From the NCBI GenBank assembly GCA_964370405.1, contig CAYJJB010000029.1, positions 1 to 23,264 of the forward strand: a stretch of 23,264 nucleotides of DNA, read 5' to 3'. This DNA comes from SIG603 sp964370405. Its GTDB lineage: Bacteria > Bacillota > Clostridia > Oscillospirales > Acutalibacteraceae. Numbering within the stretch: position 1 is the first letter of the stretch; every line of letters starts with the position of its first letter. This document shows positions 1-6,394 of this stretch, one piece after another. Under the pieces are notes generated by a model, which saw only the letters and a list, made by a program, of their open reading frames with translations, was not told the origin of the DNA and did not search any database. The position numbers and the translations under genes were made by a program.

Positions 1-1289
1 CCTGGAAAATTCCCGATTTAAGAAAAAAGATACTTTTCACACTTTTCATAATAGTAGCATTTCGTTTTGGTTCTGTAATACCAGCACCGTTTTTAGATGT
101 AAATGAGCTTCAATCACTTATGAACTCAGCTGCAACAAACGGAACTGCTCTTGGTTATATCAACATGCTAACAGGTGGTGCGTTTGCATACGCTACCCTG
201 TTTGCCATGGGTATCACACCATATATCAATGCTTCAATTATTATGAATCTTCTAACAGTTGCAATTCCACCGCTTGAGCGTCTTGCAAAAGAGGGTGAAA
301 CTGGTAAGAAGAAAATCGCAATGATTACAAGATATGTAACAGTGCTTTTAGGCCTTATTCAAGGTACAGCATTTTACTTCTATCTACACAACTCAGGAAT
401 AACAATATTTAATGAGGGTGCTTCCATGTGGTTTAGTGCAGTGGTAATTATTTTCGTATTTACTGCAGGTACTGCTTTAATCATGTGGATGGGTGAGCAA
501 ATCAACCAAAAAGGTGTTGGTAACGGTATTTCGATTATCCTATTTGCAGGTATAGTTGCAAGACTTCCTGTAACAGGTGGTCAACTTATGGAATACTTAA
601 ACTTAGCAATTGCAGACCCATCAAATGCAGGACAATTCTTTGTATTTGTTCCACTATTTGTAATTTTATTCCTATTTGTTATTTGGGTTATCGTATTTAT
701 GAATGATTCAGAAAGACGTATCCCTATACAATACGCAAAAAAAGTAGTCGGCAGAAAAATGTACGGCGGCCAAAGCTCACACATGCCTATTAAGGTTACA
801 ATGAGCGGTGTTATGCCAGTTATCTTTGCCTCAGCTATTTTATCAATACCATCAACTATAGAGTTGTTTGTAACTCCAACAGGCTTCTGGGCAGGATTTT
901 TTGACGCCCTATCAAGTTCAGGTTGGCTTTACTCAGTAATTTACTTTATATTCATTATTGTGTTTGCATATTTCTATATGACAATGCAGTATAACCCAAT
1001 TGAAATGGCTAATAATCTACGCCAATCAAATGGTACAATCCCAGGTATTCGTCCTGGCAAACCAACTTCCGATTTTATAGCAAAAATTTTAAACAAAATA
1101 ACACTAATTGGAGCACTCTTCTTAGCTTTTGTTGCATTATTACCTATAATATACGGAAATGTTACAGGCATGCAAGCCTTGTCAATGGGCGGTACTTCGA
1201 TTATAATTATGGTAGGTGTAGCACTTGAGACTGTAAAACAAATTGAGTCACAAATGATGATGCGCCACTATAAAGGATTTTTAGATTAA
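1..1289 (+). CDS. secY: Preprotein translocase subunit SecY (5' end outside window)
   Basis: SecY forms the protein-conducting channel of the Sec translocon in the cytoplasmic membrane. The reading frame is open from base 3 (first codon TGG) and begins W-K-I-P-D-L-R-K-K-I-L-F-T, the typical SecY N-terminus just before the first membrane helix. About 428 residues are visible, so only some ten residues are missing on the left. The first ATG in the window, at 120, is internal and is not the start. Family landmarks are the repeated hydrophobic helices, the PYINASIIMNLL stretch of the second helix, the cytoplasmic loop ending in ERRIPIQYAKK, and the MANNLRQSNGTIPGIRPGKPT loop contacted by SecA and the ribosome. 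It sits directly upstream of adk, as in Bacillus and Clostridia spc operons. The identification is essentially certain. Confidence 0.97.
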   Translation, partial: WKIPDLRKKILFTLFIIVAFRFGSVIPAPFLDVNELQSLMNSAATNGTALGYINMLTGGAFAYATLFAMGITPYINASIIMNLLTVAIPPLERLAKEGETGKKKIAMITRYVTVLLGLIQGTAFYFYLHNSGITIFNEGASMWFSAVVIIFVFTAGTALIMWMGEQINQKGVGNGISIILFAGIVARLPVTGGQLMEYLNLAIADPSNAGQFFVFVPLFVILFLFVIWVIVFMNDSERRIPIQYAKKVVGRKMYGGQSSHMPIKVTMSGVMPVIFASAILSIPSTIELFVTPTGFWAGFFDALSSSGWLYSVIYFIFIIVFAYFYMTMQYNPIEMANNLRQSNGTIPGIRPGKPTSDFIAKILNKITLIGALFLAFVALLPIIYGNVTGMQALSMGGTSIIIMVGVALETVKQIESQMMMRHYKGFLD

Positions 1290-1298
1290 TATAAGTTT

Positions 1299-1328
1299 GG
1301 GAGAGGTAGCCGCTTGGCTACCAAGCCC
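1299..1328 (+). promoter_or_regulatory. Stem-loop in the secY-adk spacer
   Basis: GGTAGCC (1305-1311), loop GCTT, and GGCTACC (1316-1322) form a perfect 7-bp stem, with a possible outer GGG/CCC pairing. No T-run follows, so it is not a standard intrinsic terminator. It lies about 20 nt before the adk Shine-Dalgarno and could be an mRNA processing, stability or attenuation element inside the operon. The stem is seen; the function is inferred. Confidence 0.5.
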
Positions 1329-1353
1329 ACTACTTACTGAAAGGATGTAGAGT

Positions 1354-1995
1354 ATGAAACTAATTTTATTAGGTGCACCGGGTGCCGGCAAAGGCACACA
1401 AGCAGAAATAATCTGTGAGCATTTAGACATCCCAACAATTTCAACGGGTAATATTATCCGTGAAGCGATGAAAAGCGGTACTGAAATGGGCGCAAAGGCG
1501 AAAGCTTTTGTAGAAGAGGGTAAACTTGTTCCTGATGAAGTAGTCATCGGAATAATTAAAGAGCGTCTGTCAGAAGATGACTGTAATAAAGGTTTTATCT
1601 TAGACGGCTTCCCAAGAACCATTCCACAAGCCGAGGCTCTTGATACAATGGGCGTTGCTATTGACAGAGTTATCAGCATAGAAGTAGCTGACAGCGCAAT
1701 AGTGTCCAGAATGTCCGGACGCCGTGTTTGCCAAGACTGCGGAAGTTCTTATCACCTGGTTTATAAAAAATCAGCTAAAGAGGGCATATGCAACAGTTGT
1801 GGCGGCACCCTGATTCAGCGCAAGGACGACCACCCCGATACCGTGCTTGAAAGACTTGAAGTTTATCATGAACAAACTGAGCCTTTAAAAGACTACTACA
1901 AAAACCAAGGTAAACTTGTTTTAGTAGAAGGACAAGAAGAGCTTAGTGAAACAACAAAACTTACTTTAGAGGCGCTTAATGCACCGCTAAACTAA
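1354..1995 (+). CDS. adk: Adenylate kinase, zinc-LID type
   Basis: Adenylate kinase catalyses ATP + AMP to 2 ADP in the cytosol and balances adenine nucleotides. At 213 residues it has normal length. The P-loop GAPGAGKGT is at residues 7-15, the AMP-binding region holds STGNIIR (30-36), and the core holds FILDGFPRT (81-89). The LID is the long form with four cysteines, C126-x2-C129 and C146-x2-C149, the structural zinc site common in Gram-positive enzymes. The start at 1354 is set by the GAAAGGATG Shine-Dalgarno region just upstream. The next gene, map, starts 10 nt after the stop, so the two are co-transcribed and probably translationally close. Confidence 0.97.
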   Translation: MKLILLGAPGAGKGTQAEIICEHLDIPTISTGNIIREAMKSGTEMGAKAKAFVEEGKLVPDEVVIGIIKERLSEDDCNKGFILDGFPRTIPQAEALDTMGVAIDRVISIEVADSAIVSRMSGRRVCQDCGSSYHLVYKKSAKEGICNSCGGTLIQRKDDHPDTVLERLEVYHEQTEPLKDYYKNQGKLVLVEGQEELSETTKLTLEALNAPLN

Positions 1996-2005
1996 GGAGA
2001 AATTT

Positions 2006-2755
2006 ATGATAATAATGAAAAGTGACCGTGAAATTCAAATAATGAGGGAAGCGGGAAAAATTTCACAAAAGGCATTAATGCTGGCAGGTGAGGCTGTAGA
2101 GCCGGGTGTGTCTACACACTATCTTGATAAAATTGTCAGAAACTATATTGAAAAATGCGGAGCAACTCCAAGTTTTTTAGGATATGGCGGTTTTCCGGCT
2201 AGTGCTTGTATATCGGTAAATGATGTGGTAATCCACGGCATACCATCAAAGTCAGAGGTTTTGAAAAGCGGCGACATAGTAAGTATAGACGTCGGTGCAT
2301 ACTTTAAAGGTTTTCACGCAGATAACGCATGGACTTTTGCCTGCGGTAGTATAAGTGAAGAGGCACAAAAACTTCTTGATGCCACCAAAGAGAGTTTGTT
2401 TGAGGCCATTAAAATGGCTAAAGACGGCAGTCGTATAGGCGATGTAGGCTCTGCGGTACAAAGGTATGTTGAAGCTCGCGGTTACTCGGTTGTACGAGAA
2501 TTTATCGGCCACGGAGTAGGTGCGAAATTGCATGAAGACCCAAGTGTTCCAAACTATGGCACTCCATCAAAAGGTGTCAGACTTCAAAACGGCATGACAA
2601 TTGCCATTGAGCCTATGGTTAATATGGGAAAACCTGAGGTTAAAATTTTAAGCGATGGTTGGACTGTAAAAACTGTGGACAAAAAGCTGTCAGCTCATTT
2701 TGAGCACACGGTTGCAGTAACCCCAGAGGGACCTGTTATTTTAACAGAGCTTTAA
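2006..2755 (+). CDS. map: Type I methionine aminopeptidase
   Basis: MetAP removes the initiator methionine from nascent proteins once the formyl group is gone. The 249-residue length fits a bacterial type Ia enzyme without an N-terminal extension. The five dinuclear metal ligands can be placed by motif: D95 (VSIDVG), D106 (FHADNAW), H169 (IGHGVG), E202 (AIEPM) and E233 (HFEHT). H78 in VIHGIP matches the conserved substrate-site histidine. The start at 2006 follows GGAG at 1995-1998 with 7-nt spacing; an in-frame ATG at 2015 is too far from it. It lies between adk and a KOW-domain gene, in the usual place within the spc operon. Confidence 0.96.
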   Translation: MIIMKSDREIQIMREAGKISQKALMLAGEAVEPGVSTHYLDKIVRNYIEKCGATPSFLGYGGFPASACISVNDVVIHGIPSKSEVLKSGDIVSIDVGAYFKGFHADNAWTFACGSISEEAQKLLDATKESLFEAIKMAKDGSRIGDVGSAVQRYVEARGYSVVREFIGHGVGAKLHEDPSVPNYGTPSKGVRLQNGMTIAIEPMVNMGKPEVKILSDGWTVKTVDKKLSAHFEHTVAVTPEGPVILTEL

Positions 2756-2765
2756 GAGGTGCAAA

Positions 2766-3029
2766 ATGTGTTTAGAAAAAGGGCAGATAGTGGTATCACT
2801 TGCAGGTCATGATAAAGGCGAATTTCAGGTAGTTATTTCTTTAGAGGATAAATTTTTACTTCTAAGCGATGGAAAAAGAAGAAAGATGGAAGCCCCAAAA
2901 AGAAAAAATGTAAAGCATGTAAGTGTAACAAAAACGGTTTTAGATCCTGAGTGCCTTAAAACCAATCGACAAATACGAAACGCCTTGTCAAAGTACAGGC
3001 ATGAAACGTTTAAGACGGAGGTTTTATAA
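2766..3029 (+). CDS. Small KOW-domain (ribosomal L14e-like) RNA-binding protein
   Basis: This 87-residue basic protein sits between map and infA. The first half resembles a KOW/SH3-like barrel: KGQIVVSLAGHDKGEFQVV is the usual 'G-x-V-v-x-S-x-x-G-x-D-x-G' entry, followed by DKFLLLSDGKRRKMEAPKRKN. The second half is lysine- and arginine-rich. Similar KOW proteins, often annotated as L14e-like RNA-binding proteins, occupy this slot in many Clostridia (family knowledge). The stop codon overlaps the infA start (TAATG), which points to translational coupling, and GGAGG near its 3' end serves infA. A ribosome- or rRNA-associated role is inferred; the exact partner is unknown. Confidence 0.8.
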   Translation: MCLEKGQIVVSLAGHDKGEFQVVISLEDKFLLLSDGKRRKMEAPKRKNVKHVSVTKTVLDPECLKTNRQIRNALSKYRHETFKTEVL

Positions 3030-3247
3030 TGTCAAAACAAGACGTAATTGAGCTTGAAGGCATAGTAAAAGAAGCGTTGCCAAACGCTACATTCCAAGTG
3101 GAACTTCCAAATGGACATGTAATTTTGGCTCATATATCAGGTAAACTTCGTATGAACTTTATACGTATTTTACCAGGTGACAAAGTAACTATTGAAATGT
3201 CACCATATGACCTTACAAAAGGTCGTATAACATGGCGTTCAAAATAA
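3029..3247 (+). CDS. infA: Translation initiation factor IF-1
   Basis: IF-1 binds the ribosomal A site of the 30S subunit during initiation. At 72 residues it has the canonical length. It is a single S1-like OB fold with the family signatures KQDVIELEGIVKEALPN, NGHVILAHISGKLRMNFIRI and PGDKVTIEMSPYDLTKGRI. The ATG overlaps the preceding stop by one base, and GGAGG at 3017-3021 provides the ribosome binding site. This is the standard IF-1 position before rpmJ. Confidence 0.97.
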   Translation: MSKQDVIELEGIVKEALPNATFQVELPNGHVILAHISGKLRMNFIRILPGDKVTIEMSPYDLTKGRITWRSK

Positions 3248-3322
3248 ACGCCAAACGAAAGAATAAAATACTAGAGTTTTTAAGATTAAAATTCATCTAA
3301 CAGTAAGAAAGGATGGTCAGTA

Positions 3323-3436
3323 ATGAAAGTCAGGCCTTCTGTTAAAAAGATATGCGAAAAATGCAAAGTAATTAAGCGTAAAGGGAAAATCATGGTTATC
3401 TGTGAAAATCCTAAGCACAAACAACGCCAAGGTTAA
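3323..3436 (+). CDS. rpmJ: 50S ribosomal protein L36, zinc-binding form
   Basis: This short gene encodes 37 residues beginning MKVRPSVKKICEKC and ending HKQRQG. The ligands C11, C14, C27 and H32 give the C-x2-C-x12-C-x4-H zinc ribbon of the C+ form of L36. The ATG at 3323 follows AAAGG at 3308-3312. It lies between infA and rpsM, as in Bacillus. The zinc form suggests that L36 here depends on zinc; a zinc-free paralogue could exist elsewhere in the genome but is not in this window. Confidence 0.96.
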   Translation: MKVRPSVKKICEKCKVIKRKGKIMVICENPKHKQRQG

Positions 3437-3484
3437 TTTTGTAGGCAATTAAATTGCCAAGCTAAGGAAAGGATGGTCATAATT

Positions 3485-3853
3485 ATGGCTCGTATTTCAG
3501 GTATAGATTTACCAAGAGATAAAAGACTTGAGATTGCTCTAACTTATGTTTATGGCATTGGCCGTAAAACTGCAACAGAAATTTGTGAAGGTACAGGAGT
3601 ATCAGGAGATATTCGTGTAAGAGATTTAACTGATGAAGATGCAGCTAAATTAAGAGAGTACATTGAAGCAAACTGCAAAGTTGAAGGTGATTTAAGAAGA
3701 GAAATCGCTTTTGATATAAAAAGACTTATAGAAATCGGTTGTTATAGAGGTGTTCGTCACCGTAAAAGCCTACCGGTTAGAGGCCAACGTTCTAAGACTA
3801 ATGCGAGAACTCGTAAAGGTCCAAGAAAAACAATGGCTAACAAGAAGAAATAA
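3485..3853 (+). CDS. rpsM: 30S ribosomal protein S13
   Basis: S13 binds the 16S rRNA 3' major domain and forms the B1 bridges between ribosomal subunits. From the ATG at 3485 the product is 122 residues and starts MARISGIDLPRDKR, matching the family N-terminus exactly. An in-frame ATG at 3473 lies inside the Shine-Dalgarno region (GAAAGGATGG) and is rejected as the start. Other signatures are the helix-two-turn-helix YGIGRKTA, the basic stretch YRGVRHRKSLPVRGQRSKTNART, and the lysine-rich tail. It is followed 15 nt later by rpsK. Confidence 0.97.
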   Translation: MARISGIDLPRDKRLEIALTYVYGIGRKTATEICEGTGVSGDIRVRDLTDEDAAKLREYIEANCKVEGDLRREIAFDIKRLIEIGCYRGVRHRKSLPVRGQRSKTNARTRKGPRKTMANKKK

Positions 3854-3868
3854 TGGAGGGATTATTAA

Positions 3869-4273
3869 ATGGCAGCAGTAAAAGGTTCTAAAAAGACCGC
3901 AGTCAGAAGACGCCGTGAGCGCAAAAACATTGAGCGTGGAGCTGCACATATCCAGTCCACATTCAACAATACTATCGTAACGATTACAGACGTACAAGGA
4001 AATGCTATTTCATGGGCAAGTGCTGGTGAACTAGGATTTAGAGGTTCAAGAAAATCTACTCCTTTTGCAGCTCAATCAGCAGCAGAAACAGCAGCAAAAG
4101 CAGCTATGGAGCACGGTATGAAATCAGTTGAAGTTTATGTTAAAGGACCAGGTGCAGGACGTGAGGCAGCAATTCGTGCCCTACAAGCAACAGGTTTAGA
4201 TGTTAACATGATCAAGGACGTAACACCTATTCCACATAACGGATGCCGTCCTCCAAAGAGAAGACGTGTATAA
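3869..4273 (+). CDS. rpsK: 30S ribosomal protein S11
   Basis: S11 sits on the platform of the 30S subunit, near the Shine-Dalgarno helix and the E site. The product is 134 residues. Family signatures include the basic N-terminus, AHIQSTFNNTIVTITD, ISWASAGELGFRGSRKSTPFAAQ, VKGPGAGREAAIRAL and the C-terminal TPIPHNGCRPPKRRRV. GGAGGG at 3855-3860 lies 8 nt before the ATG. It belongs to the alpha-operon part of the cluster. Confidence 0.97.
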   Translation: MAAVKGSKKTAVRRRRERKNIERGAAHIQSTFNNTIVTITDVQGNAISWASAGELGFRGSRKSTPFAAQSAAETAAKAAMEHGMKSVEVYVKGPGAGREAAIRALQATGLDVNMIKDVTPIPHNGCRPPKRRRV

Positions 4274-4299
4274 TAATTTATTAAAGGAGGATATTTGTA

Positions 4300-4893
4300 A
4301 TGGCAAGAAACAGACAACCTGTTTTAAAAAGATGCAAAACACTTGGCATTGAGCCAGCTGTTATGGGTTACAACAAATCTACAAGAAGAATTCCAAAACC
4401 TAACAAAAGAAAACAAAGTGAATACGGCTTACAACTAAATGAGAAACAAAAAGTTAAATTCATTTATGGTGTACTTGAAAAACAATTCTCACATTACTAT
4501 GAAAAAGCAGTTAAAAGAGCAGGAATTACAGGTGAAAACCTACTTCAATTCTGCGAAAGAAGACTTGACAGCGTAGTATACAGAATGGGACTTGCATCAA
4601 CAAGACGTGAAGCAAGACAACTTGTTGGCCACGGTCACTACACAGTTAATGGTAAAAAAGTTGATATAGCTTCATACTTAATTGACGAAGGCGATGTAAT
4701 TGCTTTATGCGAAAAAAGCAGAGGTTCATCAAAATTTAAAGCTATAGTTGAAACAAGAGGCGCTATTCCTGTAGCTAATTGGTTAGATTATAACAAAGAT
4801 ACTCAAGAAGCTAAGGTTTTAAGACTACCAAATCGTGAAGATATAGACTTTGACGTTGATGAAACACTTATCGTTGAGTTTTACTCCAAATAA
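4300..4893 (+). CDS. rpsD: 30S ribosomal protein S4, zinc-free form
   Basis: S4 nucleates 30S assembly on the 5' domain of 16S rRNA and in many bacteria represses its own operon. At 197 residues it is of normal length. The N-terminal domain has a single cysteine (RCKTLG) instead of the zinc-binding cysteine cluster, so this is the C-minus form. The S4 RNA-binding domain is clear from ERRLDSVVYRMGLASTRREARQ through GHYTVNGKKVDIASYLI. A strong AAAGGAGG at 4284-4290 precedes the ATG. Autoregulation is possible from family knowledge, but no S4-binding pseudoknot was identified here. Confidence 0.97.
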   Translation: MARNRQPVLKRCKTLGIEPAVMGYNKSTRRIPKPNKRKQSEYGLQLNEKQKVKFIYGVLEKQFSHYYEKAVKRAGITGENLLQFCERRLDSVVYRMGLASTRREARQLVGHGHYTVNGKKVDIASYLIDEGDVIALCEKSRGSSKFKAIVETRGAIPVANWLDYNKDTQEAKVLRLPNREDIDFDVDETLIVEFYSK

Positions 4894-4936
4894 TGCCCTT
4901 TAAACTAAAATGCCGCATGTGCAAGGAGGAACGCGA

Positions 4937-5890
4937 ATGATTGAGATAGAAAGACCGAGAATAGATATAGTAAATATTTCCGACGATGGAAAATACGGTA
5001 AATTTGTTATAGAGCCTCTTGAAAGAGGCTTTGGAACAACTCTTGGAAACAGCCTTAGAAGGGTACTTCTTTCAAGCTTGCCGGGCGTGGCGGTTAAAAC
5101 GGTGAAAATTGATGGTGTTGTGCATGAATTTTCAACTATTCCAGGCGTTAAAGAAGACGTAACAGAAATAGTTTTGAATATTAAAGGTATAGTTGCAAAA
5201 CTATACTGTGACGGTGCTAAAACCGTTACTATAGATGCACAAGGCCCCGCAGAGCTTACTGCAGCTTCTATCAAATGTGACAGCGAAGTTGAGATTTTAA
5301 ATCCAGAACTTCACATTGCTACTTTAGGAAAAGATTCAAAGTTTTATATGGAACTTGTATTTGACAAAGGTAGAGGATATGTTTCAGGCGAAAGAAATAA
5401 GCAAAATATGCAAAGCGGCGTAATTGGAGAACTTGCAGTTGATTCAATTTATACACCGGTTTTAAAAGTTAATTTCAGCGTTGAAAATACACGTGTTGGT
5501 CAAAGCATAGATTATGATAAACTAACACTTGATGTATGGACAAACGGAGTTATAAATGCACAAGAAGCAGTTTCACTTGCTGCTAAAGTCTTAACTGATC
5601 ATCTAAACTTATTTGTTGATCTTTCCGATAAAGGTAAGAGCGCAGAGATTATGATTGAAAAAGACGATAATGGCAAAGAAAAAGTTTTAGAAATGACAAT
5701 AGAAGAACTTGATTTATCAGTACGTTCTTTCAACTGTCTAAAACGTGCAGGAATTAACACGGTTGAAGACCTTATCAACAAGTCTGAAGAAGATATGATG
5801 AAGGTAAGAAATTTAGGACGCAAATCACTAGAAGAAGTTATCTGGAAGATGGCATCTCTTGGATTTAATTTGCGTAAAGAAGATGAATAA
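4937..5890 (+). CDS. rpoA: DNA-directed RNA polymerase alpha subunit
   Basis: Alpha dimerises to nucleate RNA polymerase assembly, and its C-terminal domain touches UP elements and activators. The start is ATG 4937, preceded by AAGGAGG at 4923-4929 with 7-nt spacing. An upstream in-frame ATG at 4910 would put the Shine-Dalgarno inside the gene and add nine unrelated residues. The 317-residue product has the alpha-NTD signatures FVIEPLERGFGTTLGNSLRR and VLLSSLPG, then a linker, and an alpha-CTD from about residue 258 with LSVRSFNCLKRAGI and the helix-hairpin-helix MMKVRNLGRKSLEEV. It ends in an acidic KEDE tail. Confidence 0.97.
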   Translation: MIEIERPRIDIVNISDDGKYGKFVIEPLERGFGTTLGNSLRRVLLSSLPGVAVKTVKIDGVVHEFSTIPGVKEDVTEIVLNIKGIVAKLYCDGAKTVTIDAQGPAELTAASIKCDSEVEILNPELHIATLGKDSKFYMELVFDKGRGYVSGERNKQNMQSGVIGELAVDSIYTPVLKVNFSVENTRVGQSIDYDKLTLDVWTNGVINAQEAVSLAAKVLTDHLNLFVDLSDKGKSAEIMIEKDDNGKEKVLEMTIEELDLSVRSFNCLKRAGINTVEDLINKSEEDMMKVRNLGRKSLEEVIWKMASLGFNLRKEDE

Positions 5891-5935
5891 ATCTGTTTAA
5901 CAGATACTAATATTTAGGAATAGGAGTGATATTTC

Positions 5936-6277
5936 ATGCCGGGAACAAGAAAACTCGGAAGAGACACTGCTCACAGAACAGCTATGCTCAGAGGGCTTGT
6001 CACATTCTTCTTTGAGAATGGCAAAATAGAAACCACCGATACTCGTGCTAAAGAAGTACGTTCATTGGCGGAGAAAATGATAACTATAGCAAAGGTTGAC
6101 AATTTAACAAACAGAAGAACAGTTTTGGCTTTCATCACTAAAGAAGCTGTAACAAACAAACTGTTTAAAGAAATTGCACCAAAATATGTAGATAGAAACG
6201 GCGGATACACCAGAATTTCAAAATTAGGCCCACGCCGTGGCGACGCTGCAGAAATGGCAGTTATCGAGCTTGTCTAA
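5936..6277 (+). CDS. rplQ: 50S ribosomal protein L17
   Basis: L17 is a large-subunit protein near the exit-tunnel rim. The 113-residue product carries the family signatures GTRKLGRDTAHRTAMLRGLV, TRAKEVRSLAEKMIT and the C-terminal RISKLGPRRGDAAEMAVIEL. AGGAG at 5922-5926 lies 9 nt before the ATG. It is the last gene of the ribosomal superoperon here; a strong terminator follows within 10 nt of the stop. Confidence 0.97.
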   Translation: MPGTRKLGRDTAHRTAMLRGLVTFFFENGKIETTDTRAKEVRSLAEKMITIAKVDNLTNRRTVLAFITKEAVTNKLFKEIAPKYVDRNGGYTRISKLGPRRGDAAEMAVIELV

Positions 6278-6285
6278 TTAATACT

Positions 6286-6314
6286 AAACGACCTCATTAG
6301 AGGTCGTTTTTTTT
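6286..6314 (+). terminator. Intrinsic terminator of the ribosomal operon
   Basis: AAACGACCTC (6286-6295), loop ATTA, and GAGGTCGTTT (6300-6309) form a perfect 10-bp stem that runs into eight T residues (6307-6314). It lies just after rplQ and ends the superoperon. Confidence 0.95.
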
Positions 6315-6331
6315 CATGAAAAAATATAAAG

Positions 6332-6379
6332 AAAGCTCTGCTCTTGCCGAAATTGTGTTTACGGCTAGAGCAGAGCTTT
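6332..6379 (-). terminator. Intrinsic terminator for the minus-strand rlmB unit
   Basis: An 18-position stem with a single T-T mismatch (6332-6349 against 6362-6379) closes a 12-nt loop. Read on the minus strand it comes 16 nt after the stop of the 895-residue gene and is followed by a T-rich tract. The + strand side also has TTTT, so it may act in both directions and back up the rplQ terminator. Confidence 0.85.
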
Positions 6380-6394
6380 TATAATCTTTTAAAT

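Noticed and set aside
1281..1679. Long antisense frames such as the 132-codon frame opposite adk, and those opposite rpsM, rlmB and argJ
   Set aside because: They are shadows of well-identified genes, with no ribosome binding sites or family resemblance.
3473..3484. Upstream ATG as rpsM start
   Set aside because: It lies within the Shine-Dalgarno region and adds M-V-I-I before the conserved MARISG N-terminus.
4910..4936. Upstream ATG as rpoA start
   Set aside because: The AAGGAGG at 4923-4929 lies inside this extension and is properly spaced for the ATG at 4937.
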